A DNA stretch of 64,000 bases from Thiosocius sp963759055 (lineage in GTDB: Bacteria; Pseudomonadota; Gammaproteobacteria; Chromatiales; Chromatiaceae). Location: the NCBI GenBank assembly GCA_963759055.1, contig CAVWYD010000001.1, positions 50,285 to 114,284 on the forward strand, in the 5' to 3' direction. Shown here one piece after another: positions 19,378 to 28,063 of the stretch (positions are counted from its first letter, which is position 1; every line of letters begins with the position of its first letter). Both the position numbers and the translations under genes were made by a program. A model generated the notes under the pieces. The model was not told the origin of the DNA and made no database searches. It saw only the letters and a list, made by a program, of their open reading frames with translations.

Positions 19378-19662
19378 TCAGTCCGGCCAGACTCTCTTGG
19401 ACGATTGATATAAAGCGCCGGTCGAACCCGAGGCAGCCTGCGTCGCCCTGGGTTTGGCAGCAGCCTTCTTTGTTGTCGTGCGCGGCTTGGCTGCAGCCGG
19501 TTTTGCCTTGGTCGCGACTTTTTTTCTGACCGCCGGGGCGGCTGCCGCCGGTGTGGCTGACTTGGTCGTACCCGCTTTTTTCGCCTCGGGCGCCGTGCCC
19601 TCGGTCTTGGTCTTGCGGATTGAGGCCATCAGCTGATCGCCAGTCTTGTCTTTGGTTGTCAC
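19378..19662 (-). CDS. mcdB: McdB-type carboxysome positioning adaptor
   Basis: A 94-residue, low-complexity basic protein made largely of Lys, Ala, Pro and Thr, expected to be disordered. Its last residues, SSKRVWPD, place a tryptophan within four of the C-terminus, the feature described for McdB proteins. Its GTG start overlaps the stop of the ParA-like mcdA (GTGA at 19659-19662). In the McdAB system McdB loads onto carboxysomes and drives McdA off the nucleoid so that the organelles spread evenly. Simple composition makes homology searches weak, so the call rests on position, composition and the terminal tryptophan. Confidence 0.8.
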   Translation of the reverse strand: MTTKDKTGDQLMASIRKTKTEGTAPEAKKAGTTKSATPAAAAPAVRKKVATKAKPAAAKPRTTTKKAAAKPRATQAASGSTGALYQSSKRVWPD

Positions 19663-20288
19663 AGTAGTTTCACCATTTCGTCGACGAGTTGCCTGATTTC
19701 ATCCGCAGCCGCCGCGCCCTGACTGCCAACGTCCAGCACGCTACGCCCCTGGATAATCGATGTTCTGTAGATCATGCGGCGGCGAACCGTACACTGCGCG
19801 GCGGGCAGGCTGAGTTCCGCCAGCGCATCACGCATAACCTGGGAAAGCCGCGTGCGCGGCTCGAGTTGATTGATCACCAGCAATGCACCGAGATCGTCAT
19901 TCGACTCCCGGGCGCGCTGCACTTCGGTTTCAATCTGTACGCTCGCCCAAAGATCCAGAGGAGACGGCTGGACCGGAATCAGCGCCAGATCGGCGCCGGA
20001 CAGGGCATCGCTGGTCTGTTGGGAATGTACCGACGGCGGACAATCGATCAGGACGTAGCGGACCGAATCGGCGTGCTCCGCCGCGGCCTTCGCGACGTCC
20101 TCGGTCGCAGGAATGACCTCAAAGGCACTGTTTCCGTCGGCTATCGCATGCCAATTGTGAGACGACTGTTGCGGATCTGCATCCAGCACGACCGTCGAAT
20201 CACGCTCGGCAAACGCGCGCGCCAGATTGATACACAGTGTGGTCTTGCCTGCGCCACCCTTGTTGCCTACAAGTGCGATTACCGGCAT
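19659..20288 (-). CDS. mcdA: McdA-type ParA ATPase for carboxysome positioning
   Basis: A 209-residue ParA/MinD-family ATPase. The deviant Walker A motif KGGAGKTT lies at residues 9-16, followed by VLDADPQQSS (Walker A') and VLIDCPPS (Walker B). ParA proteins bind DNA non-specifically when ATP-bound and form gradients on the nucleoid. In alpha-carboxysome loci this gene is McdA, which spaces carboxysomes for inheritance. It follows acRAF by 7 bases and overlaps mcdB. A plasmid-partition role is unlikely, as there is no parB or centromere-like repeat nearby. Confidence 0.9.
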   Translation of the reverse strand: MPVIALVGNKGGAGKTTLCINLARAFAERDSTVVLDADPQQSSHNWHAIADGNSAFEVIPATEDVAKAAAEHADSVRYVLIDCPPSVHSQQTSDALSGADLALIPVQPSPLDLWASVQIETEVQRARESNDDLGALLVINQLEPRTRLSQVMRDALAELSLPAAQCTVRRRMIYRTSIIQGRSVLDVGSQGAAAADEIRQLVDEMVKLL

Positions 20289-20295
20289 GGGATGA

Positions 20296-20559
20296 TCAGG
20301 AGCTTGCCTGTTCCGAGAAGAGGCTGTCTAGCATAGCAGCGAACTGGCGCTGTTTGTCGGTCAATGCCTCGCTCCCCTCGTCCGGGTAAATCGTGACATT
20401 TACATAGTCGGTCCCGAAACCCATGTCAGGGTACAGGGACTCTCGCTCTGACAGCTCCGCGGCCTGGTCGAGGAAATCACGCAATTCGGTATAACTGCCG
20501 AACTCGTACCGCTGCTCAAGGCACAACGGCCGCTTGCGCTCCCGCCATTCCGAACTCAT
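20296..20559 (-). CDS. acRAF, pterin-carbinolamine-dehydratase-like RuBisCO assembly factor
   Basis: An 87-residue protein of the pterin-4a-carbinolamine dehydratase fold, as in the alpha-carboxysome RuBisCO assembly factor acRAF. Visible are YEFGSYTELRDFLDQAAEL near residue 18, then YPDMGFGTDYVNVTIYP, in which the usual histidine-rich PCD catalytic site is not evident. acRAF is a chaperone helping form IA large subunits assemble and does not act on pterins. It lies between the bacterioferritin-like gene and mcdA, the standard position in alpha-carboxysome operons. Confidence 0.88.
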   Translation of the reverse strand: MSSEWRERKRPLCLEQRYEFGSYTELRDFLDQAAELSERESLYPDMGFGTDYVNVTIYPDEGSEALTDKQRQFAAMLDSLFSEQASS

Positions 20560-20613
20560 TGGACGACCCTCTGGTCGGGATCATGCCCGCCGTTCTTGGT
20601 ACTGACAAGTTGC

Positions 20614-21069
20614 TCAATCGCCGATCTCGCCATCCAATAGCTCCGCTTGCCACGCCAGCAGCTCTTTGTGATGCGTCCGCTCTTCGTCAAGCAGCGCATG
20701 GAAAAACAGCCGACTGTCGTGATCGCCGATTCGGGCACTGTAAGTTGCCGCAGCATGATACAGATCGATCAGTTCCTGCTCGAAATGCTGATTGATCTTC
20801 AGCATGTCGACCAGGTTTTCACCCAGCTTGACGGGCCTGAGCTGCGAGGCGTTGGGCGCAACGCCCAGCGCCAGCATCCGCTCGATGATCCGATCGGTAT
20901 GCTGCAACTCTTCTTCGGCCTCGTGCCGGAGTCGCTCGGCAGCACTCGCCAGCCCCCAGTACGCCACCAGGCGCGACTGGGTACTGTAGAGCTGAACTGC
21001 CGATAACTCCAGGCTCAACGCCCGGCCCAGATAGCCCAGCACACCTTGGTCGGCCCGTGCTGTCAGCAT
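20614..21069 (-). CDS. bacterioferritin-like protein of the carboxysome operon
   Basis: A 151-residue four-helix ferritin-like protein with paired metal-ligand motifs: SLELSAVQLYSTQSRL near residue 19, AEEELQHTDRIIERM near residue 50, and LLDEERTHHKELL near residue 128. Such genes recur in alpha-carboxysome operons of proteobacteria, but their role in the organelle is unclear; iron storage or peroxide handling are guesses. It lies between csoS1 and acRAF. The start at 21069 is the first ATG and has only a weak ribosome site. Confidence 0.82.
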   Translation of the reverse strand: MLTARADQGVLGYLGRALSLELSAVQLYSTQSRLVAYWGLASAAERLRHEAEEELQHTDRIIERMLALGVAPNASQLRPVKLGENLVDMLKINQHFEQELIDLYHAAATYSARIGDHDSRLFFHALLDEERTHHKELLAWQAELLDGEIGD

Positions 21070-21100
21070 CCGCCTGTCGTCACCCTATCGCTTGCAGCGA

Positions 21101-21403
21101 TTACTCGACGCCACCACCAGTGGGCAGAACCGGCTCAACTTCTTTGTGCGGACGCGCGATGATGTGCGCAGCAACCAGGCCGTCACCCACACGCTCGCAG
21201 GCATCAGCGCCAGCACGAACGGCGGCGTTGACCGCACCGGTCTCACCACGCACCAGAACGGTGACATAGCCGCCACCAACGAACTCGCGCCCGATCAGAC
21301 GAACTTCTGCCGCCTTGGTCATGGCGTCAGCCGCCTCGATGGCCGGGACCAGACCGCGGGTTTCGATCATACCCAGTGCAATACCGTAGTTTTCGTTTGC
21401 CAT
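21101..21403 (-). CDS. csoS1: CsoS1 carboxysome shell hexamer protein (downstream copy)
   Basis: A 100-residue single-BMC-domain protein forming the hexameric tiles of the carboxysome facets. It shows ALGMIETRGLVPAIEAADAM near residue 9, the lysine-arginine strand, and a pore-loop region FVGGGYVTV near residue 42. It is nearly identical to the upstream copy, differing mainly at residue 3 and in a longer tail (LPTGGGVE), the arrangement of the slightly longer CsoS1B in Halothiobacillus. The ATG at 21403 with GGAG 8 bases upstream is chosen over a GTG at 21409. Confidence 0.95.
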   Translation of the reverse strand: MANENYGIALGMIETRGLVPAIEAADAMTKAAEVRLIGREFVGGGYVTVLVRGETGAVNAAVRAGADACERVGDGLVAAHIIARPHKEVEPVLPTGGGVE

Positions 21404-21473
21404 TGTCACTTCTCCGTCAGAATAAGGAAGAATCAGCTCGGCGGCCGCGCCGGCAAGACGCAGCCTCCATCAG

Positions 21474-21764
21474 TTATTTGGTTTCGAGAACCGGTTCAAC
21501 TTCTTTGTGCGGACGCGCGATGATGTGCGCGGCAACGAGGCCGTCACCCACACGCTCGCAGGCATCAGCGCCAGCACGAACGGCGGCGTTGACCGCACCG
21601 GTCTCACCACGCACCAGAACGGTGACATAGCCGCCACCAACGAACTCGCGACCGATGAGTCGAACCTCAGCAGCCTTCGTCATTGCGTCTGCGGCTTCGA
21701 TGGCGGGCACCAGCCCGCGCGTCTCGATCATGCCCAGTGCGATGCCATAGTTTTCAGTTGCCAT
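21474..21764 (-). CDS. csoS1: CsoS1 carboxysome shell hexamer protein (upstream copy)
   Basis: A 96-residue BMC-domain protein, near-identical to its downstream neighbour over residues 4-92 and ending EVEPVLETK. Hexamers of such proteins tile the carboxysome facets and carry a small positively charged pore for bicarbonate. The two copies lie 70 bases apart and are also very similar in DNA sequence, which points to recent duplication or gene conversion. Halothiobacillus has three copies and this locus only two. The ATG at 21764 follows a GGAGA ribosome site. Confidence 0.95.
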   Translation of the reverse strand: MATENYGIALGMIETRGLVPAIEAADAMTKAAEVRLIGREFVGGGYVTVLVRGETGAVNAAVRAGADACERVGDGLVAAHIIARPHKEVEPVLETK

Positions 21765-21843
21765 CTTCAGTGTCTCCTGTTGCCCTTAATTAAAGGTTTG
21801 TAAAAACGTCAAAAAATACTTTGTCCGTGCGGGATCACTCGCC

Positions 21844-22113
21844 TCAGGACGCCGCCCCGTTCGTATCTTCCGGGGGCCATTCGTCAATGATCCCGGCAAT
21901 CGTCAAATCGGTGAGGATCTCAAAATCCCCAGCCGCAAAGCGCGCGGCAGAACCGCTCGCCAAAAAAACCCAGTTGCCCGGTCTTGCGCCGACAGGATCG
22001 GTCGCCACCTGACGCTTACCGGCAGCGTCACGCACAATGCGAAACACCGTATGCTTCATGCCCTCGTGCCGCGAGGTGCAGACCAGCGAACCTTCAACCT
22101 GCAGGATCTGCAT
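21844..22113 (-). CDS. csoS4B: CsoS4B pentameric vertex protein
   Basis: An 89-residue member of the BMC-P (CcmL/EutN/CsoS4) family. It begins MQILQVEGSLVCTSRHEG and has DPVGARPGNWVFLASGSAA near residue 39, the conserved loop of these pentamers, ending IAGIIDEWPPED. Pentamers close the twelve vertices of the icosahedral shell. Its start, with GGAGGA upstream, lies inside the end of csoS4A, so the two overlap by 20 bases. Assignment as 4B rests on position after 4A. Confidence 0.93.
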   Translation of the reverse strand: MQILQVEGSLVCTSRHEGMKHTVFRIVRDAAGKRQVATDPVGARPGNWVFLASGSAARFAAGDFEILTDLTIAGIIDEWPPEDTNGAAS

Positions 22114-22363
22114 CAGATTCCTCCGGCGGCCACTTGTCGATGATGCCGACGATCGTCAAATCGCTCGGGTACCCCTTACTGCCTGCCGCCTCACGTGCCG
22201 CAGAACTGCCGACGCAAATCACCCAGTCACCGGGCTTGGCACCAACTGCGTCGACCGCGACCGCGCGGGAACTGCCATCAAGAACCACCTGAAGATGTTT
22301 GTGCTCCATCTCCGAAATGCGATTTGTCGACACTAACGGCCGTTCAACCTGACAGATCTTCAT
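22094..22363 (-). CDS. csoS4A: CsoS4A pentameric vertex protein
   Basis: An 89-residue BMC-P protein beginning MKICQVERPLVSTNRISE, with DAVGAKPGDWVICVGSSAA near residue 39 and VGIIDKWPPEE near the end. It is a paralogue of the next gene and likewise caps shell vertices, limiting CO2 and O2 leakage. The ATG at 22363 overlaps the csoSCA stop (ATGA) and its 3' end overlaps csoS4B, showing tight translational coupling. Confidence 0.93.
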   Translation of the reverse strand: MKICQVERPLVSTNRISEMEHKHLQVVLDGSSRAVAVDAVGAKPGDWVICVGSSAAREAAGSKGYPSDLTIVGIIDKWPPEESDADPAG

Positions 22364-23872
22364 CAGTGCGCTCCCGATTCGCCACCGGCGTTGACAGTAC
22401 AAGCCAGCACTTCGACAGTCGTGTCGGCGGTGCAGTCTCTGACCAGTTGCAGAATGTGCAGCAGCCCTTTCTCGGCTAAATCTGCGTAGCGCGTCTTTAG
22501 GGCCTCAGCCACATGCGCGCACCTTTTGACGGCACGATCCCGGGCACCCGGCACCTTGCTGTGATAATCGAAGCGCACCACGATGGGTACCGGCAGACCG
22601 CGCGCCACGTTCAGGCCTTTGAAAATCTTGATGCCGACATCGGTGTCCGGCGTCGCTTCCTCAACCGTGTTGAGATACGCGAAATACATCAGGTTGCGGA
22701 GCTGGATTTCTTCAAAACCGACGCCTGCACCGATGAACCGCTCGGCATGCCCGATGTCGGGGTAGTGCTCGCCATGCGCGTTCTTCACGTAGACGATCTG
22801 CGATATATTGTTCTCAAGCAGCTTGGCGACCAGTTGCTGCATACCCTCGGCCGACTCCGGCGCAGCACCTTGCAGCGCAGCGGCAACGGTTGCGGTTGCA
22901 TCGCCAGCACTCATGCTGCGCGTGTCGCGATACAGCTCAAGCGCGTCGACGTAGCGATCCAGCGAGAGATCGCCCTCGCCATCCGGTAGATGCACGCGGA
23001 TGGCATCGGTGTCCGTGTCCAGGCCCATCAGCAACAAATCGATCGAGGCGCCACAGCAGAAACTGTTCTCGACCGCTTCACGAAATCCGTTCAAACGATC
23101 CAGTCCGGCCTGTGCCGCCTTCTGCGTGTCCGACCCATGCGCCGCACACCCTTCGTGTTGCGGGATCGACCGAGCTGTAGTGATACACCACAGCCTTGAG
23201 ATAGCGCGTCGGGGCGTCGGCAAGGTTCGGTCGGCCCTCGCGGTAGCGCAGCATCTCTGTCTCGACCCATTTCTCGATACTGTTTTCAATATCGAACAAT
23301 GCACCCGCGTACGACTTACGTCGCACCGACCGATACGGCAGACGAAGCACGTACCGGACAACGTGGGCCAGACGTCCGTCGGCGCATGGCGAGATGTCCA
23401 GGGTGTGGAATCCGCAGGCCTGTAGGAACGCATCGAAACCATCCGCATCCGCATTTGCCAGCGGGTCATTGGCGAAGAAGTCGTCGCAGAACCGCCGGTA
23501 TGTCTGAAACACACACCAGGCGAACAGGCGACGCATATCCAGTTGCTCCACCCATGCACCCTCAAGGATGCTGTCGGGTAGCTCAAAACCGAGTTTACTC
23601 TGAGCGATACGGCGCGCCTGGGCAACAAAATCTGCCTCGTGCTGCAACGCCGAAATCTCTTTCAGTATCGGCACGATGCCGTCGAATGCATCTTTGACAG
23701 TGCGCTCGTATGCATACAGCTGTGCATTCTCATCCAAACGACACAACGGATGTGAGCCGGAGCCAGCAGCGCCGCGAACGCTCGACGAGCCCATGCCCCC
23801 TGGACGGCGCATCGGTGCCCTGCCGCCCGTGCGGCGGGATGCAAGCGAGGATTGTCTTGATGAACGCAACAT
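22363..23872 (-). CDS. csoSCA: CsoSCA carboxysomal carbonic anhydrase, one frameshift as sequenced
   Basis: Converts bicarbonate to CO2 inside the carboxysome. The protein reconstructs to about 502 residues. The first piece (23872 to about 23160) holds SPCADGRLAH, giving a beta-carbonic-anhydrase-like zinc Cys with the Asp-Arg pair, and VVYHYSSVDP. The second continues EGCAAHGSD (zinc His) and NSFCCGASIDLLLMGLDTDT (second zinc Cys). The break sits at a doubled T, 23158-23159; removing one base joins DPA to HEGCAAHGSD. No other defect is seen, so sequence error is likely. The N-terminus is basic and disordered, as expected of the part that tethers to RuBisCO. It overlaps csoS4A. Confidence 0.88.
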
Positions 23873-23896
23873 CGGCTATTCGTTTGCTCGTCGGCG

Positions 23897-26188
23897 TTAA
23901 CCGCGCGCACCGCCAGAAAAAGTGATTAACGAGCCGTTCTCAGTGTTGCCGCTGCTGCCAGTGACCCGGCTGACCGGCTTCGGGGCTTCGGCGGGCTCGC
24001 TGGCACGCGCACCCATCGCACCCATCGGTGCGCCACGGCGCGACTGATTACGCATCATTGCAGAGGCACCTTCGGTACCGGTGACTCGATCACCACGCTC
24101 CCAGTCGTCGCCGGTGATCTTTCCGCCGGCATCCTGCCCTTCACCGGTAATACGCGACTTGATCCGGCCATCGGTATGTTCTTCGACAGCGGCAGGTACG
24201 TCGTCGGCACGATCAGCGCCATGACCGAAACGTGCCTGCTCGGTACCGGTCACCTTGCCGACAGCCATGCCGAACGGACCGGTGATAGCGCCATGCTCAT
24301 ATTGAGAACCCGTTACCGAAGACGAAACCGGCGAGCGATCGGAAGCATGTGCCGGCGGTTCGACACTGAAGTCACCCCAGGGTGCGCTACCGATCGCTTG
24401 CGGAAAATCCGGCGCGCCAGGCTCCGCAGCCGTTGCCGGGCAGGCCTCGGCTGCCTGATCGCTACCGACGTAGGGGGTTCCACTGACGGGCTCGCAGGCA
24501 CCCTTCTCGGCGCCGGTCATCTTGCCAGCAACGCCGGGCTGTTGGCCGGTCATCACCGAGCCGAAATGACGACGGTTCGGCGACAAGCGAGCCTGGGCTG
24601 CATCTGCTGCCGGGGCTTCACAGTAACCAGCCATGTCTTCGACGCCCGCATAGGGCGTCCCGGTGACTGCCTTGCATGTGCCTGGCTCATCACCCGTCAC
24701 CTTGCCGGAACGACCGGTCATGGTGCCGGTGACAGCCTCGCCACCGGGCGTCGCAGACACGCCTACCTTTCGATCGGTCGCATTCGGTGCCGTGGCGCAG
24801 AAATCCTGATACTGCTCCCGGCCGACGTAGTCGTCGCCGGTCAAGTTACGGCACGCACCCGGCTCATCGCCGGTGGTCTTGCCGCTGCGACCCACCAGGG
24901 TCCCGGTGACCATGCCACCACGCAGGGTGCCGCTGGTACCCACTTTCGGCGGCACGTTGCCGCGCTCACCCAACTGCATGTATTGGGTGCCGGTGAGCTG
25001 TCGGTCCGCACCGGCTTCGCCGCCGGTGACATTTTTCGACGTACCCACGTTGTCGCCAGTTACGGCCTTGCCCTTGCGGGTCTCGGCGCGTGTCTGACGG
25101 ACCGCCGCAGGTTGAGGTTTGGTTCCGCAGAACGCCTCGGTCTGGCCGGCAGAAAGGTATTCGGACCCGGTAACCTGCTTGCAGGTACCCGGCTCGTCTC
25201 CAGTGACTTTTTCACTGCGTCCGACTTCGTTGCCGGTAACCGCGTTACCACGTCCGGTTGCACTCACGCCGGCACGACGCTGCGACTTGGGCGGCTCGGC
25301 CTGACAAAAGTCACGGAACAAGTCGGCGCCCATGTATTCGGTGCCGGTGACGTTGCGGCAGGTACTCGGCTCGTCGCCCGTCACTGACGGGGAACGACCG
25401 ACCATCGTGCCGGTAATGGTCTGATCATGACTGGTCTGACTGGCACCGACTTTCCAAGCGGCATCTTGCGCCGCACCCGTCGCCGATTTCTTACGCTGCC
25501 TGCCACTGGGCGCACTCTTCTTCTTGCCCGAACCACCTCGACGGCTGCGCTGATCGCGCAGAGCCCGAGCGAGTTCACGTCCGGAAAGCTGAGGATTGGC
25601 AGCACGCGCGGTTTGCGCTTCGGTCATGCCCGAAGGGCTGACGCCGGCCTTGCCGCGCGTCGACTGTGCCTTGCGGCGCGCCAAAGAGGCGGCCTTGGCT
25701 GGATTTTGCGCAATCATGGGCTTGCGGCCATTGCGGCGCTTTGCAACACGCTTTGAGGCACGCGGGCTGCTCGATGCCGGCCGATCGCGAAATGATGCTT
25801 CAGCACCGGCCTCGTCTTTACCACCTTTGCAGCCGCAATCTCCTTTGTCCTTGCTGGGTGCCGGTGCCGCAGCAGCGGACTTGGCAACACTGGCTCCAGT
25901 GCGGACCCGGTCACCGCCGCTGATGGCCTGCTTGCCGCGCGTCGACATTGCCTTGCGACGCGCAAGCGCCGCTGACCTGGCGGTGCTGCTGCCAGACACG
26001 GCAGCAGTAGTGGCCCGCGCCCGGGGCGCAGACGCACGAGGAGTGGAGACGGGAGATGGCGCGGCCGGCGCACTGGGCATAGCCTGCTGCTGCGATTTCG
26101 GCAACGCCGCCTTTCCGCCGGCAGACATTGCGCGACGGCGCGCGAGCGCCACTTCTCTGCTGCTGTTGGTATTTGCACTCTGTGCCAT
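23897..26188 (-). CDS. csoS2: CsoS2 carboxysome scaffold protein
   Basis: A 763-residue intrinsically disordered scaffold linking RuBisCO to the shell. The N-terminal third has four RuBisCO-binding repeats: ALARRRAMSAGGK, ALARRKAMSTRGK, SLARRKAQSTRGK and the divergent ELARALRDQRSRRG. The middle has six VTG repeats of about 50-60 residues, most with VTGDEPGTC and TGTEY elements and paired cysteines; the third lacks the cysteines. The C-terminal part holds further ITG/VTG motifs and the conserved tail RVTGSSGNTENGSLITFSGG. ATG 26188 is preferred; ATG 26194 is possible. Whether a short CsoS2A form is made by frameshifting cannot be seen. Confidence 0.95.
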   Translation of the reverse strand: MAQSANTNSSREVALARRRAMSAGGKAALPKSQQQAMPSAPAAPSPVSTPRASAPRARATTAAVSGSSTARSAALARRKAMSTRGKQAISGGDRVRTGASVAKSAAAAPAPSKDKGDCGCKGGKDEAGAEASFRDRPASSSPRASKRVAKRRNGRKPMIAQNPAKAASLARRKAQSTRGKAGVSPSGMTEAQTARAANPQLSGRELARALRDQRSRRGGSGKKKSAPSGRQRKKSATGAAQDAAWKVGASQTSHDQTITGTMVGRSPSVTGDEPSTCRNVTGTEYMGADLFRDFCQAEPPKSQRRAGVSATGRGNAVTGNEVGRSEKVTGDEPGTCKQVTGSEYLSAGQTEAFCGTKPQPAAVRQTRAETRKGKAVTGDNVGTSKNVTGGEAGADRQLTGTQYMQLGERGNVPPKVGTSGTLRGGMVTGTLVGRSGKTTGDEPGACRNLTGDDYVGREQYQDFCATAPNATDRKVGVSATPGGEAVTGTMTGRSGKVTGDEPGTCKAVTGTPYAGVEDMAGYCEAPAADAAQARLSPNRRHFGSVMTGQQPGVAGKMTGAEKGACEPVSGTPYVGSDQAAEACPATAAEPGAPDFPQAIGSAPWGDFSVEPPAHASDRSPVSSSVTGSQYEHGAITGPFGMAVGKVTGTEQARFGHGADRADDVPAAVEEHTDGRIKSRITGEGQDAGGKITGDDWERGDRVTGTEGASAMMRNQSRRGAPMGAMGARASEPAEAPKPVSRVTGSSGNTENGSLITFSGGARG

Positions 26189-26221
26189 TGTCATCCCCGC
26201 TACTTGCACCGTTACCTCAAC

Positions 26222-26239
26222 GCCGGGCTTGCGCCCGGC
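26222..26239 (-). promoter_or_regulatory. hairpin between cbbS and csoS2
   Basis: GCCGGGC and GCCCGGC form a perfect 7-bp stem with a 4-base loop just after the cbbS stop. There is no T tract. Such a hairpin would protect or partly terminate the cbbLS transcript and so help keep RuBisCO more abundant than scaffold and shell. The role is inferred. Confidence 0.55.
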
Positions 26240-26254
26240 ATAGCTTTCCGAAGA

Positions 26255-26596
26255 TCAGCTGCGACCTTCGTAAACCACGAAACACACACCCTGGCTCTGG
26301 GTGTAGTTGTCGTAGCCGATCAGGCGGACGTGGTGATCCGGGTACGAACGGCGGCATGACTCCAGCTCTTCGACTACGCGATCCAGGTTCTGCTCGCCGA
26401 ACAACGGCAGTTTCCACATGGTCCAGTAGTGGTCGGTAGACTTGCTCGGATGCTCGTGCTCGATGGCCGGCGTCCAGCCCTGGGCGATCAGGTATGCGAT
26501 CTGCTCATAGACTTCATCCTGGCTGAGCTTGGGAAGGAAACCGAAGGTTTCGAGAGTGTGGGCGGTTTGGTAATCACCAGCCTCATTTTTAGACAT
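26255..26596 (-). CDS. cbbS: RuBisCO small subunit, form IA
   Basis: A 113-residue small subunit with ETFGFLPKLSQDEVYEQIAY near residue 16 and DHYWTMWKLPLFG near residue 55. It ends YDNYTQSQGVCFVVY. Eight copies cap the L8S8 holoenzyme and help bind CsoS2. The gene follows cbbL by 54 bases and is separated from csoS2 by a GC-rich hairpin. Length and motifs match carboxysomal form IA small subunits. Confidence 0.97.
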   Translation of the reverse strand: MSKNEAGDYQTAHTLETFGFLPKLSQDEVYEQIAYLIAQGWTPAIEHEHPSKSTDHYWTMWKLPLFGEQNLDRVVEELESCRRSYPDHHVRLIGYDNYTQSQGVCFVVYEGRS

Positions 26597-26650
26597 AGCT
26601 TTGTCCTCTATCTGTATCTGTTACTAAGTTGAGTGGTGCCGTGCGCCTGA

Positions 26651-28063
26651 TCAGGCGACGTCCAGCTTGTCCACGGTTTCAAACTCGAACTTGATCTCTT
26701 TCCAAGTTTCCATTGCGATCGCCAGCTCCGGGCTGTGCCGCGCTGCTTCAGTCAAAATGTCACGGGCCTCTTTCTCGATCTCGCGACCTTCGTTGCGGGC
26801 CTTGACCGAAGCCTCGAGTGCGACACGGTTGGCGGCGGCGCCAGCGGCGTTGCCCCACGGGTGACCCTGGGTACCACCACCGAACTGCAACATGGAGTCA
26901 TCACCAAAGATGGTGACCAGTGCCGGCATATGCCACACGTGGATACCACCCGATGCAACCGCGAAGACGCCCGGCAACGAGCCCCAGTCCTGATCGAAGA
27001 ACACACCGCGCGAGCGGTCTTCCGGCACGTACGACTCACGCAGCTGGTCAACAAAGCCCAGCGTAGAGTTGCGGTCGCCTTCCAGCTTGCCCACAACGGT
27101 ACCGGTGTGCAGGTGGTCACCACCCGACAGACGCAGACACTTGGCCAGCACGCGGAAGTGGATACCGTGCTTCGGATGACGGTCGATAACGGCGTGCATC
27201 GCGCGGTGGATGTGCAGCAACATGCCGTTTTCACGACACCAGTTGGCCAGGCCGGTATTGGCGGTGAAGCCACCGGTCAGGAAGTCATGCATCAAGATAG
27301 GCGAGCCGACTTCTTTGGCGAACTCGGCGCGCTTGTACATTTCTTCCGGGGTAGCGGCGGTAACGTTCAGGTAGTGACCCTTCCTCTCACCGGTTTCCTG
27401 TTCGGCTTTCTGGATAGCCTCACCAACGAACTCGAATCGATCACGCCAGCGCATGAACGGCTGCGAGTTGACGTTCTCATCGTCCTTGGTCATATCCAGA
27501 CCGCCACGCAGGCACTCGTAAACGGCACGGCCGTAGTTCTTGGCCGACAGGCCCAGCTTCGGCTTGATGGTTGCGCCCAGCATCGGACGACCGTACTTGT
27601 TCAGACGGTCGCGCTCGACCTGGATACCGGCCGGCGGACCACCACAGGTCTTGATGTAGGCGATCGGGAAGCGGATGTCTTCAAGACGCAGGTGCTTGAG
27701 GGCCTTGAAGCCGAACACGTTACCGACCAACGAGGTCAGCACGTTGACAACCGAACCCTCTTCGAACAGATCGATCGGGTAAGCAACGAAGGCGTAGAAG
27801 GACTCATTGTCGCCCGGCACGTCTTCGATGCGGTAGGCGCGGCCCTTGTAGTACTCGAGGTCGGTCAGCAATTCTGACCAAACGGTACTCCAGGTGCCGG
27901 TCGAAGATTCGGCAGCAACAGCAGCTGCGACTTCTTCATTGGGCACGCCCGACTGACCGGTAACCTTGAAGCAAGCCAACAAGTCAGTGTCCAACGGAAC
28001 ATAGTCCGGGGTCCAGTACATGTCACGGTACTCTTTTACGCCTGCATCATATGCCTTGGCCAT
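26651..28063 (-). CDS. cbbL: RuBisCO large subunit, form IA
   Basis: A 470-residue catalytic subunit that carboxylates ribulose 1,5-bisphosphate. The carbamylated lysine and metal ligands lie in GGLDMTKDDENVNSQPF near residue 190, the loop-6 lysine in HTGTVVGKLEGD near residue 320, and the substrate lysine in GATIKPKLGLS near residue 165. The absence of typical plant or red-type features, together with the linked cso genes, marks form IA. It heads the operon that continues through cbbS and the cso genes to mcdB. Transcription is expected from the AT-rich, dyad-containing region immediately upstream. Confidence 0.98.
   Translation of the reverse strand: MAKAYDAGVKEYRDMYWTPDYVPLDTDLLACFKVTGQSGVPNEEVAAAVAAESSTGTWSTVWSELLTDLEYYKGRAYRIEDVPGDNESFYAFVAYPIDLFEEGSVVNVLTSLVGNVFGFKALKHLRLEDIRFPIAYIKTCGGPPAGIQVERDRLNKYGRPMLGATIKPKLGLSAKNYGRAVYECLRGGLDMTKDDENVNSQPFMRWRDRFEFVGEAIQKAEQETGERKGHYLNVTAATPEEMYKRAEFAKEVGSPILMHDFLTGGFTANTGLANWCRENGMLLHIHRAMHAVIDRHPKHGIHFRVLAKCLRLSGGDHLHTGTVVGKLEGDRNSTLGFVDQLRESYVPEDRSRGVFFDQDWGSLPGVFAVASGGIHVWHMPALVTIFGDDSMLQFGGGTQGHPWGNAAGAAANRVALEASVKARNEGREIEKEARDILTEAARHSPELAIAMETWKEIKFEFETVDKLDVA

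Noticed and set aside
19659..20288. ParA protein as a sign of an integrated plasmid
   Set aside because: It sits in the standard carboxysome position next to acRAF and an McdB-like gene, with no parB, parS or replication gene nearby.
24176..25387. 403-codon plus-strand open frame opposite csoS2
   Set aside because: Antisense of the VTG repeats; the minus strand gives a clear CsoS2.
26735..27877. 380-codon plus-strand open frame opposite cbbL
   Set aside because: Mirror of the highly biased RuBisCO codons; no motif and no start signal.
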